A stretch of 64,000 nt of DNA from Dasyornis broadbenti (Eukaryota > Chordata > Aves > Passeriformes > Dasyornithidae): assembly GCA_013397935.1 (NCBI GenBank), contig VZRN01002192.1, forward strand, positions 255,145 through 319,144, written 5' to 3'. This document shows positions 1 to 12,800 of this stretch, one piece after another (positions within the stretch are counted from its first letter, which is position 1; each line of letters begins with the position of its first letter). The notes beneath the pieces were generated by a model, which did not search any database, was not told where the DNA came from, and saw nothing but the letters and a program-made list of their open reading frames with translations. Both the position numbers and the translations under genes were made by a program.

Positions 1-930
1 CTGCTTTGTCCCACCTTTGCATTAAGAATGGGAATGAAGGAATTGAGCTCTCTGACTCGGGCTTGAATTTCTCATCTAACACCAGCTTCCTCTCTCTTTC
101 TCCTCTAATTAGTCTCACAGAGAGGTGCTGGAACTGTTGAGAGGGTCCTGGAGGGAATAACAGTGTACATACGCCTTTTGCCCAAAGCATGAGGGAAAAA
201 CCTCTCCTGTTTTGGCATTCCTGGAAATGTGCAAATAAGTCTTTTATTGGTGTTTGGACACAAATGATCTCTTGAAGCTTGGAACATACAAGACTACTGA
301 CATTTTTTTTGTCTAGGATCTGTGGACAAAGAATGACAGGGTAACTAAAGAGAGGGCATTTGGAGCTGAATGCAGTCCTGGGATCTGGGGAGTGTGTCAG
401 TACCAGGAGCATTTCCCATGGCAGTTCTGCAGCTTTTATCTGTTTTCAGCACAATTACAGTGGGTCTGCAGGGGCTTTGAAAATTCCCCTTTAGGCTTGA
501 TTTGGGGAGCCCTCTGATTGCAGAATTGATTTCTGCCTTTCTAAAATTTCTGACTGATTGTCCCATTAGTTAATGTATGTGGAGGATGTGAAACGGGAAG
601 CTACAGAAAACTAGGCAAGTCACGTTTATTTTTTTGCTCCCTCTGATGGCTCATTCTGCACCCTCTGTACACACAGAGCTTTTATGCTGGCCAGTTGCAA
701 TCTTAAAAGTGACAATAATAATTCAGGTCACAACCTAACAAAGCATCTATAAACATTCGTGTCTTCTGGCATGTGAATAGCCTTTTGAACATCAGGAGTT
801 TTATTACCTTGCTGTTTTTGTGAATAAGAGATTTTCAATGTGTCTCAGCAGAGATGAGTGATTAAGTAAACTAATAAGAGAAGAGAAAACCAGTTTTGGA
901 AGGCTTTTTGTTTTACCAAGCGGGTAAAAG
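1..930. other. Unique non-coding DNA, nothing recognised
   Basis: AT-rich sequence with stops in all frames at the density expected of non-coding DNA. The open frames are at most about 73 codons and resemble no family I know. No repeat, RNA gene or convincing splice-site pair was seen. Confidence 0.6.
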
Positions 931-1036
931 ATCATAGAATCACAGAATAATTTGGGTTGGAAGAGACCTTTAAAGGTCACCTAGTCCAACATTCCAGCAA
1001 TAAGCAGGGACATGTTCAATGAGATCAGGTTGCTCA
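931..1036 (-). mobile_element. CR1 LINE 3' tail fragment
   Basis: The plus strand reads ATCATAGAATCACAGAATAA, then TTTGGGTTGGAAGAGACCTTTAAAGG, CTAGTCCAAC and a decayed AGATCAGGTTGCTCA. This is the reverse complement of the avian CR1 3' untranslated end, so the element lies on the minus strand. Only about 100 bp remain, which fits the usual severe 5' truncation of CR1 insertions. It carries no coding sequence. The identification is certain; the right edge is uncertain by about 10 bp. Confidence 0.93.
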
Positions 1037-4000
1037 TATACATCTATCCATTCGATTTTTATGTTTTAAACTTATTAGGCATCAATATAAAATATTAGAT
1101 ATATTTATATTAAATATCTTTATTTTACACACTTTCAACAGAAACCTAAGGGGAGTGTTTTGATCAATATTTCCATATGAATTTCATTAGTCATGGAAAC
1201 CAATTAGTTCCTAGCAGTATCTGTAATACAGATGCTTTCCACTGGGAACTTTGATGAAATTTAGCTCATTTCTCATAGGTCCCTCGACGCCCATGAGAAC
1301 AGCAATATCTTTCAGGGCCACTACTGGCCCAGAGTGGCAAGGTCATGATGAAAGTTGCCACCTCCTGCTTTGTCCTGTCTTTGTCTCATGAAAAGGAATG
1401 AAGGAATAAAGATTCAAACCTCTCAATTTAGCAGTCTCTGGAAATGTCCTGTTCTCCCATTATGACGGGCTGTAAATAGAACACAATTTACTAAGACAAA
1501 AGGATATTAGACATAAATACATTTTCAGCCAGCACTACCTCACAAACATGATTTCTTGGAAATTGTGATTGACTGACAATCTTACTTATTTTTTGTAGTG
1601 CCATTTGAGCTTCTTTTTTTAGCAATTGTATGTTTCTATTTGAACTACAAATAATTTCTTGCCAATTATGCTGATGAAGTGTGAAGCTCATTCACAATTC
1701 CTCTTTCAGATTCCAGTTCAATACACAATAATCTTCAAACTACCTACGGCTGGATTGCCAAGGTAGAAGTAGGTTATTTGCTGCTGACATGATTTGACCT
1801 ACATTAGAAGGAGAAAAAAATAATCTCCCCCCTTTGCTGGTTCTGTAACCTGTATTTACAATAATGTTCGAAGTCCATCTTTAAGAAAAGAATTTTTTAT
1901 CTCAGGCCAAATAGTGTCACCATAACTTCAGTTAGCTGACTTCACTGCAGAATGTAAGAGGAAATAATTTAGTCTAGTATTGGCAAAAACATGTTTTGAT
2001 TTGAAATTTGTATGTGCATATATGTCCTTCAGAGGAGCTGATTCAAAAGAAAAAGGTGAAGACGAGATAGCAGCCTGAAGGATAGGGAATTCCCTTGGGC
2101 TGATAGCAGCCATGGTTTGAGCGCTGCAGACTGGAAAAAGACTTAAAACACAAATCTCTTACTATTCAAGCAAATGCTTTAACCATGCCTAAGGTGACTG
2201 GTGTTGGCACTTCTTTCTTACTCAAGCATTTTTTTCAGTGTATATGCCCAGGGCTGATGTGTTCAGAGATGAACCCAGTGCTGCTGCTTCTCTGTGTCAG
2301 GTGTGGTCTCTTCGCCCAGGGGAGAGGAAGTCACAGTACCTCTCGTCCCATCTTACTAAATTACAGCAGAGCTTAGGCAGGATGTAGAAATGAGTCTATT
2401 CAGACTTTGTTCTTCTGAGTAAGAGCAAATGTCTGTGTTTAGGGGTCTGGTTCAAAACATAAACAAGCAAAAAGTGTGGACAGGGCTAGAGAGCACTTGG
2501 ACACAGGACTTTTTAATCACCTTCCCAGGCTTGTGGCTGCCTGAGTCCCAAGCTTAGCTGAGCCTTTAGTCTTTAACTGAGAGTTATTGCACTCAGCTTT
2601 GTGCAGTTGTATTACATTTACAGTATGAACTGTCTGAAAATAACCCTCTGGTAAAAAGCTGTTCTCACTATCAGAAAAGTTACTCTGGGTGGGCATTGGT
2701 GTGACTGAGGTCCAAATTTATCCTTTGGGAATTTAGAAGCAGACTTGTTTTGCAGAGAAACTCCGAATCAGTTTGTGTTCTGGAAACTCAGAAGCTGATG
2801 TAGAGTTGTTGCTTTAGCAATCCGGTTTTTTTGGCTAGTAACCAGCCAGTTACGTAACACTTATAAAGTCATGTGAAACAATTTTTGATGAAGTTCTTGT
2901 TACACTTGTCTTACTTTGAGTATTATTTAATTCCAAAGACAAGCCCTCTGCAGACTAAGGTACTCCTCAACATCAGTATGAGAAAATTGGTTTCTACTAT
3001 AACTCTGAGTGTGATTCTGAGACAGGAATAATTCAAGAAGAAAAGTAAATAATTAAACCTCCTATAACTGCATTTCCACTTTCTGAGTCATATTGTGCCT
3101 TACATGATTTTTGAGGACTTTCGCCTGAAGAATGAAGCTACTTGATGTGCTAAGGGGTTAATCAGTTTGGTGTCTTAACAATTCTTAACCACAATGAAAA
3201 CATTTTAGCACCTAAGAGGAGAGATTGTGGGTGAAAAATGGAAGATACATGATTTATCACTCCCCTCACAAATAAAATTTATTCATTGCATCCACCAGCC
3301 ATCACACAGATGGTCAGAAAATTGGCTTTGTGTAGGGATGTGGATTCAGGCATGAATATTAATATGAGACAGATGTAAACGCATATTAATATGCATTTGC
3401 TTTGCATGGACTGACATTACAATATTTTCATTAAAGAAACCGCATTTGAAATGGAAAGTATAGGTCACCTTTTTAAAACATAAAATAGTTGGGTACAGTC
3501 TATTTAAACCTTCCTAGAACAACAGAAACAATGGAACAAATTTTTTATTTTAAAAATAAAGAAGCGCATGTGACTTTTCTTGTAGAAAAATATGTTGGAT
3601 GCAGCAGAATAATTAATAAATCAGGAAAACATCTCTCACTTTGTGGTTAAAACACATTTCCTTTTTGCCTGCCTTGTTATGCCAGCAGTAATGCATGTCA
3701 TAAAGTGGGGGTGATAGATACCGGCATTCAGATCAGCATACGGTGAAGTTCAGCTAAGTTAGGTAGACTGACTAAACTCATTCTGTCTCCAAATGCACCA
3801 TTCAATATGTTGTTGTTTTTACAATGGCAGCAATGCATAAAACCCATAAGATTTATGAAGATACAGTATTTCATGTGGGGTTTCTTTTGTAAGGGACAGC
3901 ATTGATGTTCACAGCACCGTTCACATCTGTGCATTGTTAGTATTTTCTTGTTGTAGCATTGTGCCTTTGCCCAAAGAGAAACATGGTGTAATTGTATATG

Positions 4001-5029
4001 TCATATTATAAAAGACAATTACACAGATATTTGCTAAGCAATTTTTTGCAAAGGTTCTGTAACAGAAATATAATTTCAAAGGGAAAATTGGATTAATTTT
4101 GTCCTTATATGAAACATTCAGGTGCATTCTAGCTGGTGGCTGTAACACTTGAGTGTTCGAGCAAAGCATTTTCTAGTTACACACATTTGCATGGAGAGGT
4201 TGTCGAAGTTAAAATGAAAGGTATCAGCATGCTGTTCAGTGTCTTGTAAGATCCCATGCACCCTTTGAATGAATGAAACTACGGGGTTATAGATCTGTGG
4301 GAGCACCTGACTGGCTTCTGCTTGCATTGTAAAGCCGGTAGGTAGCCCTCTGTATCCTGCATGTGCAGTTGTGAACTCAGGGAGCCTATTCTGCCCTCTG
4401 CAACAGTGTAATTTAAAGAGGGCACAAATGCTGGTGCAAGCAAGATGGAGCTTTTCCCCTGTTCAATCCCTGTGGCTAGCAATGAAAACCCTGTCTATAA
4501 GATGGAGATAATAATTACACTGCTGTAAATTGCTTTGAGTGATGAAACCCACAGTATATTATCCGACAAGCTCCACTGCTTGCTAAGTGCAGAATGCTGC
4601 ACAGAAACCGTAGCCCAGGGGGCTCCTGGTGCTCTTCCCTGCTGTGAGGCTGCTCAGGGCAAGGCAAAGGAGCCCCTTGCTCTGCTTTGGGTGTGGCACC
4701 TGCACCGGTGGGGAATGGGTTTAGAAAAGGCTCTGTAGAGAGAGCTGTGACACCTTCGTGCAGCCTGTGCACCGCCCTGTGCAGGAGGCATTTTTGATCA
4801 CCTTTTTAGAGCAACCGATCATCCTGGTTGGCACAGTGGGAAGGGGGTTCTATGTGGTGCTCTAGTGTTTTGGAAGCCTCTATGAAAATGGTAGCTTGAT
4901 AGCTCTTCATGCTGCCAGATGCCAGTGGAGCTTTTTGTATTTATTGCAGCAGGTGCTGGGTAAATAAATGTGGACTCTGTGACCTTTGCTCCAGCCCTCC
5001 CAGGTGCTTGAATGACTCTGAGGCTCCTC
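1037..5029. other. Unique non-coding DNA
   Basis: No gene recognised. Short frames on the minus strand at 3728-4482 overlap one another and look random. The stretch is AT-rich and holds one notable palindrome pair (listed separately). No mobile element could be identified by eye. Confidence 0.55.
3356..3394. repeat. Paired AT-rich palindromes
   Basis: A 10-bp palindrome ATATTAATAT (3356-3365) is followed by a perfect 14-bp palindrome GCATATTAATATGC (3381-3394). Both share the core ATATTAATAT with centres 27 bp apart. Directly downstream is ATTTGCTTTGCATGG, which holds an octamer-like TTTGCAT. The palindromes are seen directly; any role as a homeodomain or POU-factor site is inference. Confidence 0.5.
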
Positions 5030-5052
5030 TGCGTGTGTGTGCGCGCGTATGT
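5030..5052. repeat. Alternating purine-pyrimidine tract, Z-DNA-prone
   Basis: Twenty-three bases alternate strictly pyrimidine-purine, beginning TGCGTGTGTGTGCGCGCG. The tract contains five CpG steps in a CpG-poor neighbourhood. GC/GT alternation of this kind is the classic Z-DNA-forming sequence. Function is unknown. Confidence 0.55.
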
Positions 5053-8000
5053 CAGTTTAATGATGGAAGGGGAGCAGAAAAGTTTATGCTTGTTTTACTT
5101 CTACCCCTCCTCCTTTTTCAACTTGCTAAGTTCCAGAAAGTTTTCACACAGAAGACTGCTGTGCAGCTCCTGGGAGTGAGCTGCCCTTGTTTTCCCTGTG
5201 GCTGACTGGCTCCAGCTCAGCTGTCAGTCAAACAGAGCATCTCCAGGAAGGCAATGCAGAGGGGACCTGGCTCCTGGCTCATTATACACTGCTGTCGATA
5301 GAACAGAGGAGATCTCATTCACACAACGTGTTTTGTATCTCAGGTAACTTCCTCAAATTCCCAGTCATAAATCTTACTAATTCAATATTCTGTGGTCTGA
5401 TTCATCTGGCAAGCTAGCAGAGATTTCAGCAAATCTGGCAGCTCCCAGCAATGCTTTTCTCTCATGACTTCCCTCTCCAGCCCCATATTCAACGTGTCTC
5501 TTTTCTCTCTCCCTCTTCTGTTTTCCTCTCACAAAATCCTAGGGAACCAGTACCTTATTCAGCAAGTTTTCAGAAATAATTTTCAATTAAAAAGTATAGA
5601 TTTAAAAAAAGTAGGGATTTTTAAATTAAAATATTTTAGTTTGTTGAACAAGCCTAGCTTATTTATGTCTCATATCAGCTGAGCATTCAATTGGATCTCC
5701 CTGGGATACCTGGGGAAGTTGTCATCAGGGAGCCTGATTCCTTGTGTCTCAGACATGGCAAGACTCTGGCCAGGAGGACTGTGAGAAAATAAGGACAGTC
5801 TCCTGTTGTTGGCATTGTTTGCTTTCTGAAAGAGTTCAATATTCACATTTCCTATCCAAGTGCTAGTTTTCATTTAAGTGTAGCACAGGTCACTAGTTGG
5901 GTGATGGAATTTGGGAGATAGGCATGTGTGTGACAGGGTCCTGTTCCCAGAGAAGATCTCACCCTCTTTTTAAGTGACAGGAGGTTTTGGTAAGAAGTGA
6001 GTCTGTGCTTAGCTCATGAATCCCCTCCTGTATATACATGTTAATAGACCATATACTACATGTTACAGGCTGGAAAACTTAATGTTGATGACTTGTCATC
6101 TTGAGAGCTATATTTGCACAATTAAATGTGTTCTGATATTTTGAAAACAAAAAATAGGGGTGTGGTATGTCTAGATTGTGGTACCTGTGATGCTCTTTTG
6201 GGGAAAAAAACAAACTGGCTGAAGGCCAAAAATTGTTTCTTTGTAAATAAAGTAATTAAAAAAAATGTTTTTCTCTATTTATTTTGCCTTAGTAGACCAT
6301 TGATGAAGAAAAGAAGAGAGCTGGAATCTGCAGGGATCTGCATCTGCATTTGATCACTTGCTTTACTTTTTATGCTACATGAAGAGCTCCCATAAGATTA
6401 TTTTCAAGACACTAGTGCTGGAAGTTCCTTGGGCTCCACTGAATTGGAGATCAATTATCCTCATCAAGATATTTTCTTTCTGTCCTGGCAGCAGTTTGGA
6501 GAAGTGGGGACTGCAGCATTCACCTCCATCCAGAGTGACTGTTCAGGCTCTTCCAGGCAGTTTGTTGGCTTTGCCCCTGACTGAGCGACTCTATGTTGCC
6601 CTATTCAATCCCCTGCATATCTTTCAGCTTCTGTTCCTTGTGCCAGTTGCTGTTTCCTACTCATATGCTGTTCTTGGAGTATTAAGAAGTCAAACTCTGT
6701 TTTTCTTTTTGTGGAAAATACAGATTTTTACAAACAGGATCATTTTGTGCAATGCCTTGGAAAGCTTATGGGTGTCAATGACTCCCTAGCATCCTAGGAA
6801 AGGACAAAGAACTGGATGGAGTTGTCCCTGGCCATCAGAGGACATGTATCTGAGTGCCAGGTTCTGTGGGGCTCTGTGTGGCTTCCCTCCAGATACTCTG
6901 ACGAGTTTGCTGGCAAGATAGGACACTTGTCCAGAGCTTTAGCTTTTCCTTCTATTTTATTGCCTTGAAATTACTCTCAAGTCAGTTAAGCATAATTAAA
7001 ATATTCACCAAAACTGGATAGCCTTCCTAAAAATGTTCATAAAACATTGTACAATTGAAAAATGTGAAATTGTAATATCTCTGTGGGGTTTGTGGGAAGA
7101 GCCTTCCTATGGGTGAGCCCTGGTGTGGTGTCTGGCACCAGGGACCAGCCACAGGGTCTGCTTTTCAGCAGGCGGGTGCTGCCAAGCCCTGTTAGCCACT
7201 GCCTGGCCCCCTTACCTCCAGGCATTGCTCTTTAGTCTGTTAGTAGGATCAGGGTGATTAATTTCTGCCCCAGACTAATTTCTTTCTGGGACGACAGACA
7301 AAACAGACTATTTCTCCAAGTTAATGGAGTTGCTGTTTCCCTACCTGAAAGATGTCAAGGCACGGTTTCTGTTGCTTAACTAATCACAAGCATGCCTGAC
7401 TGAGTGGAAGTGGAGCCTCCATTGCTCCTTTGCACACCCTCCTGGGCAGTAATAGATAAATTTTGATATAAAATATGACTTTCACTCTACCTTACATTGT
7501 AACTCCATCTGTGCTTTGTCAGACACACTCTTACAAATGTCTAAATGGTTGTGTAGTCATTTCGTGGTGAAATAGTCTTGGGATGATTTGACCTCAACCT
7601 TTTTTTTTTTTGTAGATGCATGCTGAAATAACCATGTATTTGTGGTTCAAGTCAGCCAGGATTGTTTTCTGTCTGCATTGGATTTGCGAGGACAGATGGC
7701 TTCCAACGTCTAGAGCTCAATCCAAGTAAAAACTGCAGAGGAAAGTGGTTTGATTCTTTGCAGGAATTACTGTCTAAACAGAACCTGACTTCAACAGATT
7801 TCTGTGTAAAACCCTTTGATTCCCATTTTCCATCTGTGAGAAATTTAGGTTGTTATTGTTGGATTTGTATCTTTCCTTTGATAAACATATTAAAACATGG
7901 TCAAAATCTCTTTTAATCTTCTAAAACATATATTGTGAATAAAATCCCCTCTGACTTCTATGGATTTGGAAGCAGTTTTCCTGCTTTTATTACAGTTGCA

Positions 8001-8589
8001 CCAGGTTTTCATAATTCTTTGCTTGTGGTTCTGCTCACAATGCTAATGCAGAATTTGTGTTTGGCTCAGAAAGCAACCATAAAATAGAATTCATTACCTG
8101 AATGTATTAGTATTTCTCTCACCTTGACACTTTCCCCATTTTTTGCCACTGATTACTACCTCCACCAGTGTGAAACTAAGAGGCTTGGCAGTCAATATTG
8201 GGAGGGATGCTGAATACCACACTTCTGATGTCAGGCTTGACAATGTTCTCATGATCCTTTTGCTTTCTCAGCATAGGACTTAACTCCCAGACAGCGAGAA
8301 CTCAGAGCTTCCAATCTTTAAGCTTCTGGTTTTGCATCTTCTCTCATTGAGCAACCCATAGCTGCAAAAAGAGACATCACAGATATCAAGAGCTTATGGT
8401 TCATGTGGTGATGGTCAGGCATAGTTATACTGTTCTTCCCAGAGTAGCTTGGATGACCTAAGATGGTTACAGGCAAAATAAGGAAACTTCAACTCTGATT
8501 CACACTAGCTTGAGCTGTGAACATCTGTTCTCAGTTATTTCCTTGTGAAAATATCCCACTTTTTAACCTCTTTACTGGTATTATTACCA
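5053..8589. other. Unique non-coding DNA
   Basis: No gene recognised. The longest plus-strand frame (6358-6789, 143 codons) is rich in Leu, Phe and Ser, starts at a non-ATG codon and matches no domain, so I treat it as chance. Another frame at 7662-7916 follows a T-rich tract ending in TGTAG (about 7600-7615) that resembles a splice acceptor but has no clear donor. Confidence 0.5.
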
Positions 8590-9243
8590 GAAAGACTTGG
8601 GGGTGTTGATCAGTGGAGAAGCTTGACCTGACTTGCCAATGTGCACTCACAGCCTGGAAAGCCAAACGTGTCCTGGGCTGCATCCAAAGGCCTGCGAGTA
8701 GCAGGTTGAGGGAGGGGATTCTGCCCTCTCTGCTCTGCCTTTGTGACACCCGACCTGGAGTGCTGAGTAAAGTTCTGGGGCCCCCAACAGGAGAAGGACA
8801 TTGACCTGTTGGAGTGTATCCAGAGGAGGGCCCCAAAGATGCTCAGAGGATTGGAACAGCTCTCCTGTGAAGGCAGGCTGAGAGAGCTGGGGTTGTTCAG
8901 CCTGGAGAAGAGAAGGCTCCAGGGAGCCCTTATGGCAACATGCCATTACTTGAAGAGGGCCTATGAAAAGGCTGGAGATGGACTTTTGACAAGGGCATGT
9001 AGTGGTAAGACAAGGGGTAATGGCTTTAATCTGGAAGGGGGTAGGTTTATATTATCTATTAGGAAGAAATTCTTCATGGTGAGAGTGGTGAAGCACTGGA
9101 ACAGGTGGCCCAGAGAAGCTGTGGATGCCAGATGGGATGGGGTTTTGAGCAACATGGTCTAGTGGAAGGTGTCCCTGCTCAGAGCAGGGGGGTTTGAACT
9201 GAATGATCTTTAAGGTTCTTTCCAACTCAAACCATTCTATGAT
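8590..9243 (+). mobile_element. 5'-truncated CR1 LINE, plus strand
   Basis: The copy begins at AAAGACTTGGGGGTGTTGAT, in the C-terminal part of CR1 ORF2, and runs to the canonical end TTCCAACTCAAACCATTCTATGAT. It covers the last part of the ORF2 protein and the 3' untranslated region. CR1 is a non-LTR retrotransposon that copies itself by target-primed reverse transcription, and 5' truncation is its normal product. A second CR1 3' end in the same orientation lies about 350 bp downstream. Both ends are supported by resemblance to the CR1 consensus as I know it. Confidence 0.93.
8809..8960 (+). pseudogene. CR1 ORF2 C-terminal remnant
   Basis: The frame reads ECIQRRAPKMLRGLEQLSC, then LRELGLFSLEKRRLQGAL. 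This is the conserved tail of the CR1 ORF2 protein just past the reverse transcriptase domain, where family members typically carry a VQRRA block and an LGL-SLEKRRL block. Endonuclease and polymerase domains are absent from this truncated copy. The frame stays open to about 9162 over what is untranslated sequence in the family, so the remaining codons are meaningless. No active product is possible. Confidence 0.85.
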
Positions 9244-9590
9244 CTCCACTATCAGTAACACTATTATTAGAATTTGCCAGCATTTGTGTTGTTGACAAGT
9301 CCAGCAATCTTAGCTGTTGGGCTGTAACTGCCAATGACTTTCTTTGGTTGGGGCACCTGTGGGCATCCAGCTTCTTGAAGCAAGCAGGACCCCTCTGCAG
9401 CAGCAGCTGCCCCTCGCTGCTGCAGCTGGGCCAGACCTGGGCAGTGTAACTGGGTGCTAGAGGGAATTTGTCCTCTGAAAGCCCCTATCATTCACCAGAC
9501 ACTGATACTCACATTTTCCTAAGGTTGTCTGGCTGGCTGAGGAAGGCAAAATGTGGCAATCGTTTTATTCTCTGTGTTTGTCCTGCTGGA
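9244..9590. other. Spacer between two CR1 copies
   Basis: About 350 bp of sequence between two same-strand CR1 3' ends. It contains a GC-rich CAGCAG/CTGCTG-like patch near 9395-9425 and no recognisable gene. It may be unique host DNA, or part of the flank that separated two independent insertions. Confidence 0.5.
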
Positions 9591-9893
9591 TATGATTTTG
9601 ATAGGACAGGGGGAAATAGTTTTAAACTAAAAGAATGTTGATTCAGACTAAATATAAGGAAGACATTTTTCGTGATGATGGTGGTGGAATACTGGCACAA
9701 GTTGCTTAAGGAGGTGGTAGATGCCCCATCCCTGGAAACATTCAAGGCCAGGTTGGATGGGATTCTGAGCAACCTGATCTAGTTGAAGATTTCCTTGCCT
9801 ATGGCAGTGAGGTCCGTCTAGATGACCTTCAGAGGTCCCTTCCAACCCAAACTATTGTATGATTCTTTGATTCTATGACTATTATTCTGTGAT
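9591..9893 (+). mobile_element. CR1 LINE 3' end, plus strand
   Basis: The copy begins near GATAGGACAGGGGGAAATAG. It passes through the standard 3' segments (ATAAGGAAGACATTTTTCGTG, ACTGGCACAAGTTGCTTAAGG, CATCCCTGGAAACATTCAAGG) and ends TTCCAACCCAAACTATTGTATGATTC. The tail shows decayed short repeats (TATGATTC, TTTGATTC, TATGACTA, CTGTGATT), as expected of CR1 termini. It is truncated so far 5' that no ORF2 remains. Confidence 0.93.
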
Positions 9894-12800
9894 TTTCTTT
9901 CAGTCTTCCTTCCCAGGCTATGGCACTGGGACATTGGAATTGAAACTCTTACTATATTCTCTTGAATTGAACAGCAGCATTCCTTCCTTCAGCAGATAAA
10001 AATGTAACACAAACCCAACTAATTTAATTGACAATACTTTACTTTCTGGATATTTTAAACCATATCAAATACTGAATATTTTGCTGCCTGGAAAGGTGAA
10101 TTTCTCATAACTTTATCGAGAATCACAAAGATCCCCCAGAGCAGTTGCCTCTCCCCGGTGTAGTCAAGGAAACCTTGGCATGATGAGGATGAAATGCTGC
10201 TGGTGCAGCCCTAAAATCAGCCCCAGGACTGTGCTGGGCTCGATGAGGTTACACAATGCAATTGGATCTTCCAGGTTTTTTGCTGTCTTGCCAAGTTTAG
10301 GGTAGAGAGTCAGATTCATACCCAAGCTCAGCAGTTTTCATCTTGCTAAGCTTTTGCTCAGTGTTGACACACTGTGTATTTTTGCTTCAGTTAATGGGTT
10401 ATTTCTGTTGCACAGGGAGGATTAATTGTACCGTGATCATTTTGCAGTTAGTGTGTCATGGATATTAATCAATCTGAGTCTGGAAAAAGATGAGTATTGA
10501 TCTGTGTTATTTGCTAGAAGTACACTGCCACGTTTTTGCTTGAGAGCTCCATTGCGAAATATAATTTGTTTGTGTAAGCTTGAAAGGAAAATTCAGTCAC
10601 GAGAAGAGTTAATTAAAATAATTGCTAGCTACTATTTTAATATTAATTCACTTTTCAGTCAGCCATATTGCTGCATGCCTTCCTGTGATGACTGCAGGCC
10701 CACAAAAGGAGATAAAGGGGTGGACTGGCCGAGCACGTGGCAGCGCACGGTGCCTGAGAGGCCAGAGAAGAAGCAGGTTCCCACAGGCTGAGCACCCATC
10801 TGTGCCTGCACAGCAGAAGAGCTTGGGACTTTGACTCTGAATGAGTTGTCAGGGAGTAGGATGCAAATATCTGCATCCTCCATCGCCATAGCCCAAGGAT
10901 TCACTCTGCCCATCTGCCATCAGGGAGTAGCTCCGGCTCCTCTCTTGGGCATCTCTGTTGGGTGGCAGAGTCTGGTGGAGTTGCTGTGAGGCCCAGGGCC
11001 TTCTGCACTCCTGCTGAGGCTCCCTGTGACATTTCTGTGAGTGAAAGGGAGGCTTCTTGCAGAGAAAACATACTGATGATACTGAAGCCACCAACTGTTA
11101 TCACAAAGGTGACAGTAGAGCTATGAGCTATTGGGAACAGCTTTTGGGCGACACCAATCTGGACTGAATTGAAAAAGAAATCTGTCTTAGTGGTTTTTCT
11201 CCCTCCCTTTAAATTCCTGATCTTTTTCTGGTTGTTGTTCTTTTAAATCTTAAACACTTTAGAGCCTGTTTTCTGGTCTTTAGTTTTAGACAGATGAACA
11301 ACAGAGCTTTATAAGCTGATTGTGTTCAGATGTACATCTGCAGCAATAATTGGGATACACAAGGACAAGGGATGGTGTCACTATAACATTTTGCAATCAA
11401 TGTTGGAATGAAACCACAAATAGAAACCACATTCTGTTGTTAATTGTTTGATTTAAACCCATAAACCCTGCAAAACTCAAAGACATAAGAACAATAAAAT
11501 CACATCATGCTGATGAAAGACATGCAAGTTTTGGGACGATTCCTGTCCCCAGATTCACATTAGCTCATGCACAGATCTTGTGATCTAAGTTAAGATGTAA
11601 AGTCTCTTTTTTCAGTCTCCTGCAAGCAGTGCTGCAGGGGAAAACTGGGATGACCTGAATGGTTCAGGAGTACAGGCACTTCCTACCCTCTCTTCTCCCC
11701 TTTCTTTCCCTCTCCATTCTCTTTCATGCCCCTTCTCCCATCAGGTACCTCCCATGGTAGGCCTTGCTATGATTCAGGCTTTTCCCTAAACCACTGTGTT
11801 CTCCCAAAGAGGCAGCATTTTGGAGGTTTGCAGCTTGCCATGCAGCTTTGTTGTAGTTACCTTAGACCTCAGTGGAAATTCAGGTCTAGTAGGAAAGTTA
11901 TTGTATTAATTACCAAAAGAAAAAAAAAAAAAAAAAAGGTTTTGTAGAGCTCCTTCCACAAATCCCAAACCTTCTAAACCTCTTAACTTACAGGATCTGG
12001 ACTTTTCCAGTAAAACTTCCCAAATTTCAATCACAAACAAATATTCCCTCTTATTGTCTATTCAAATAAAAAATTATACTCCTTCATGTGAAAAAAAGTA
12101 ATTGAAAGATTTCAGTCACCCCTAGCTAATAAATTGTCCTAGTCTGACCTTTTTCTTCGGAGAGAAAAATAGGTAATACTCCTTTGGTTCAGCATAGTCT
12201 AAAGTTTCCTGAATATGGTCCTGCTTTTCCTATTCTGACTATAATGGTGACACCAAAAGGTTCTTCTCCCAGACAGGAATAATGAAGCACCATAGGAGCT
12301 GATACCATTGTATGTTTTGCACTGAGCAGAACTTTTTGCCAGTCATGGGTTAGGAAAAGGAGGTGCATTTGCGCTATTCTGTGCAAAATAGGAGTAAAAC
12401 TGGTCTCAGGTCTGGAACAGCCTTGACTAGAAATGGTGACTCTGATATAACAAGGACAAGAACTTACACACAAATATATACAGGACAGCATGTGATAGAA
12501 GTTACAGAATTTGATTATGTGAACATATATTTGCATTCCATGGTAGGAAAGTGGAACATTGGGATCATAGCAACTCTAAATTATCTGAAAGACAATTTAG
12601 AAACTATCATGCTGATAACTTTAGAAATCAGGCCTGGTAAGCTAAATAAACCTCCTACGTCTCTGAGTTTTCAGGTAAAAAGTGAATAAACAATGCCCAC
12701 ACATTTCCTTATACTGACTTTAGCTTTTTGCATTCTGCTCAAGCCCGTTTCCCATCAATTCTTTGTTTCCAAGCTTGTCCATTTTCATTTATCACATCTT

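Noticed and set aside
6358..6789. 143-codon plus-strand frame
   Set aside because: Non-ATG start, no domain and no splice context; length is possible by chance in 64 kb.
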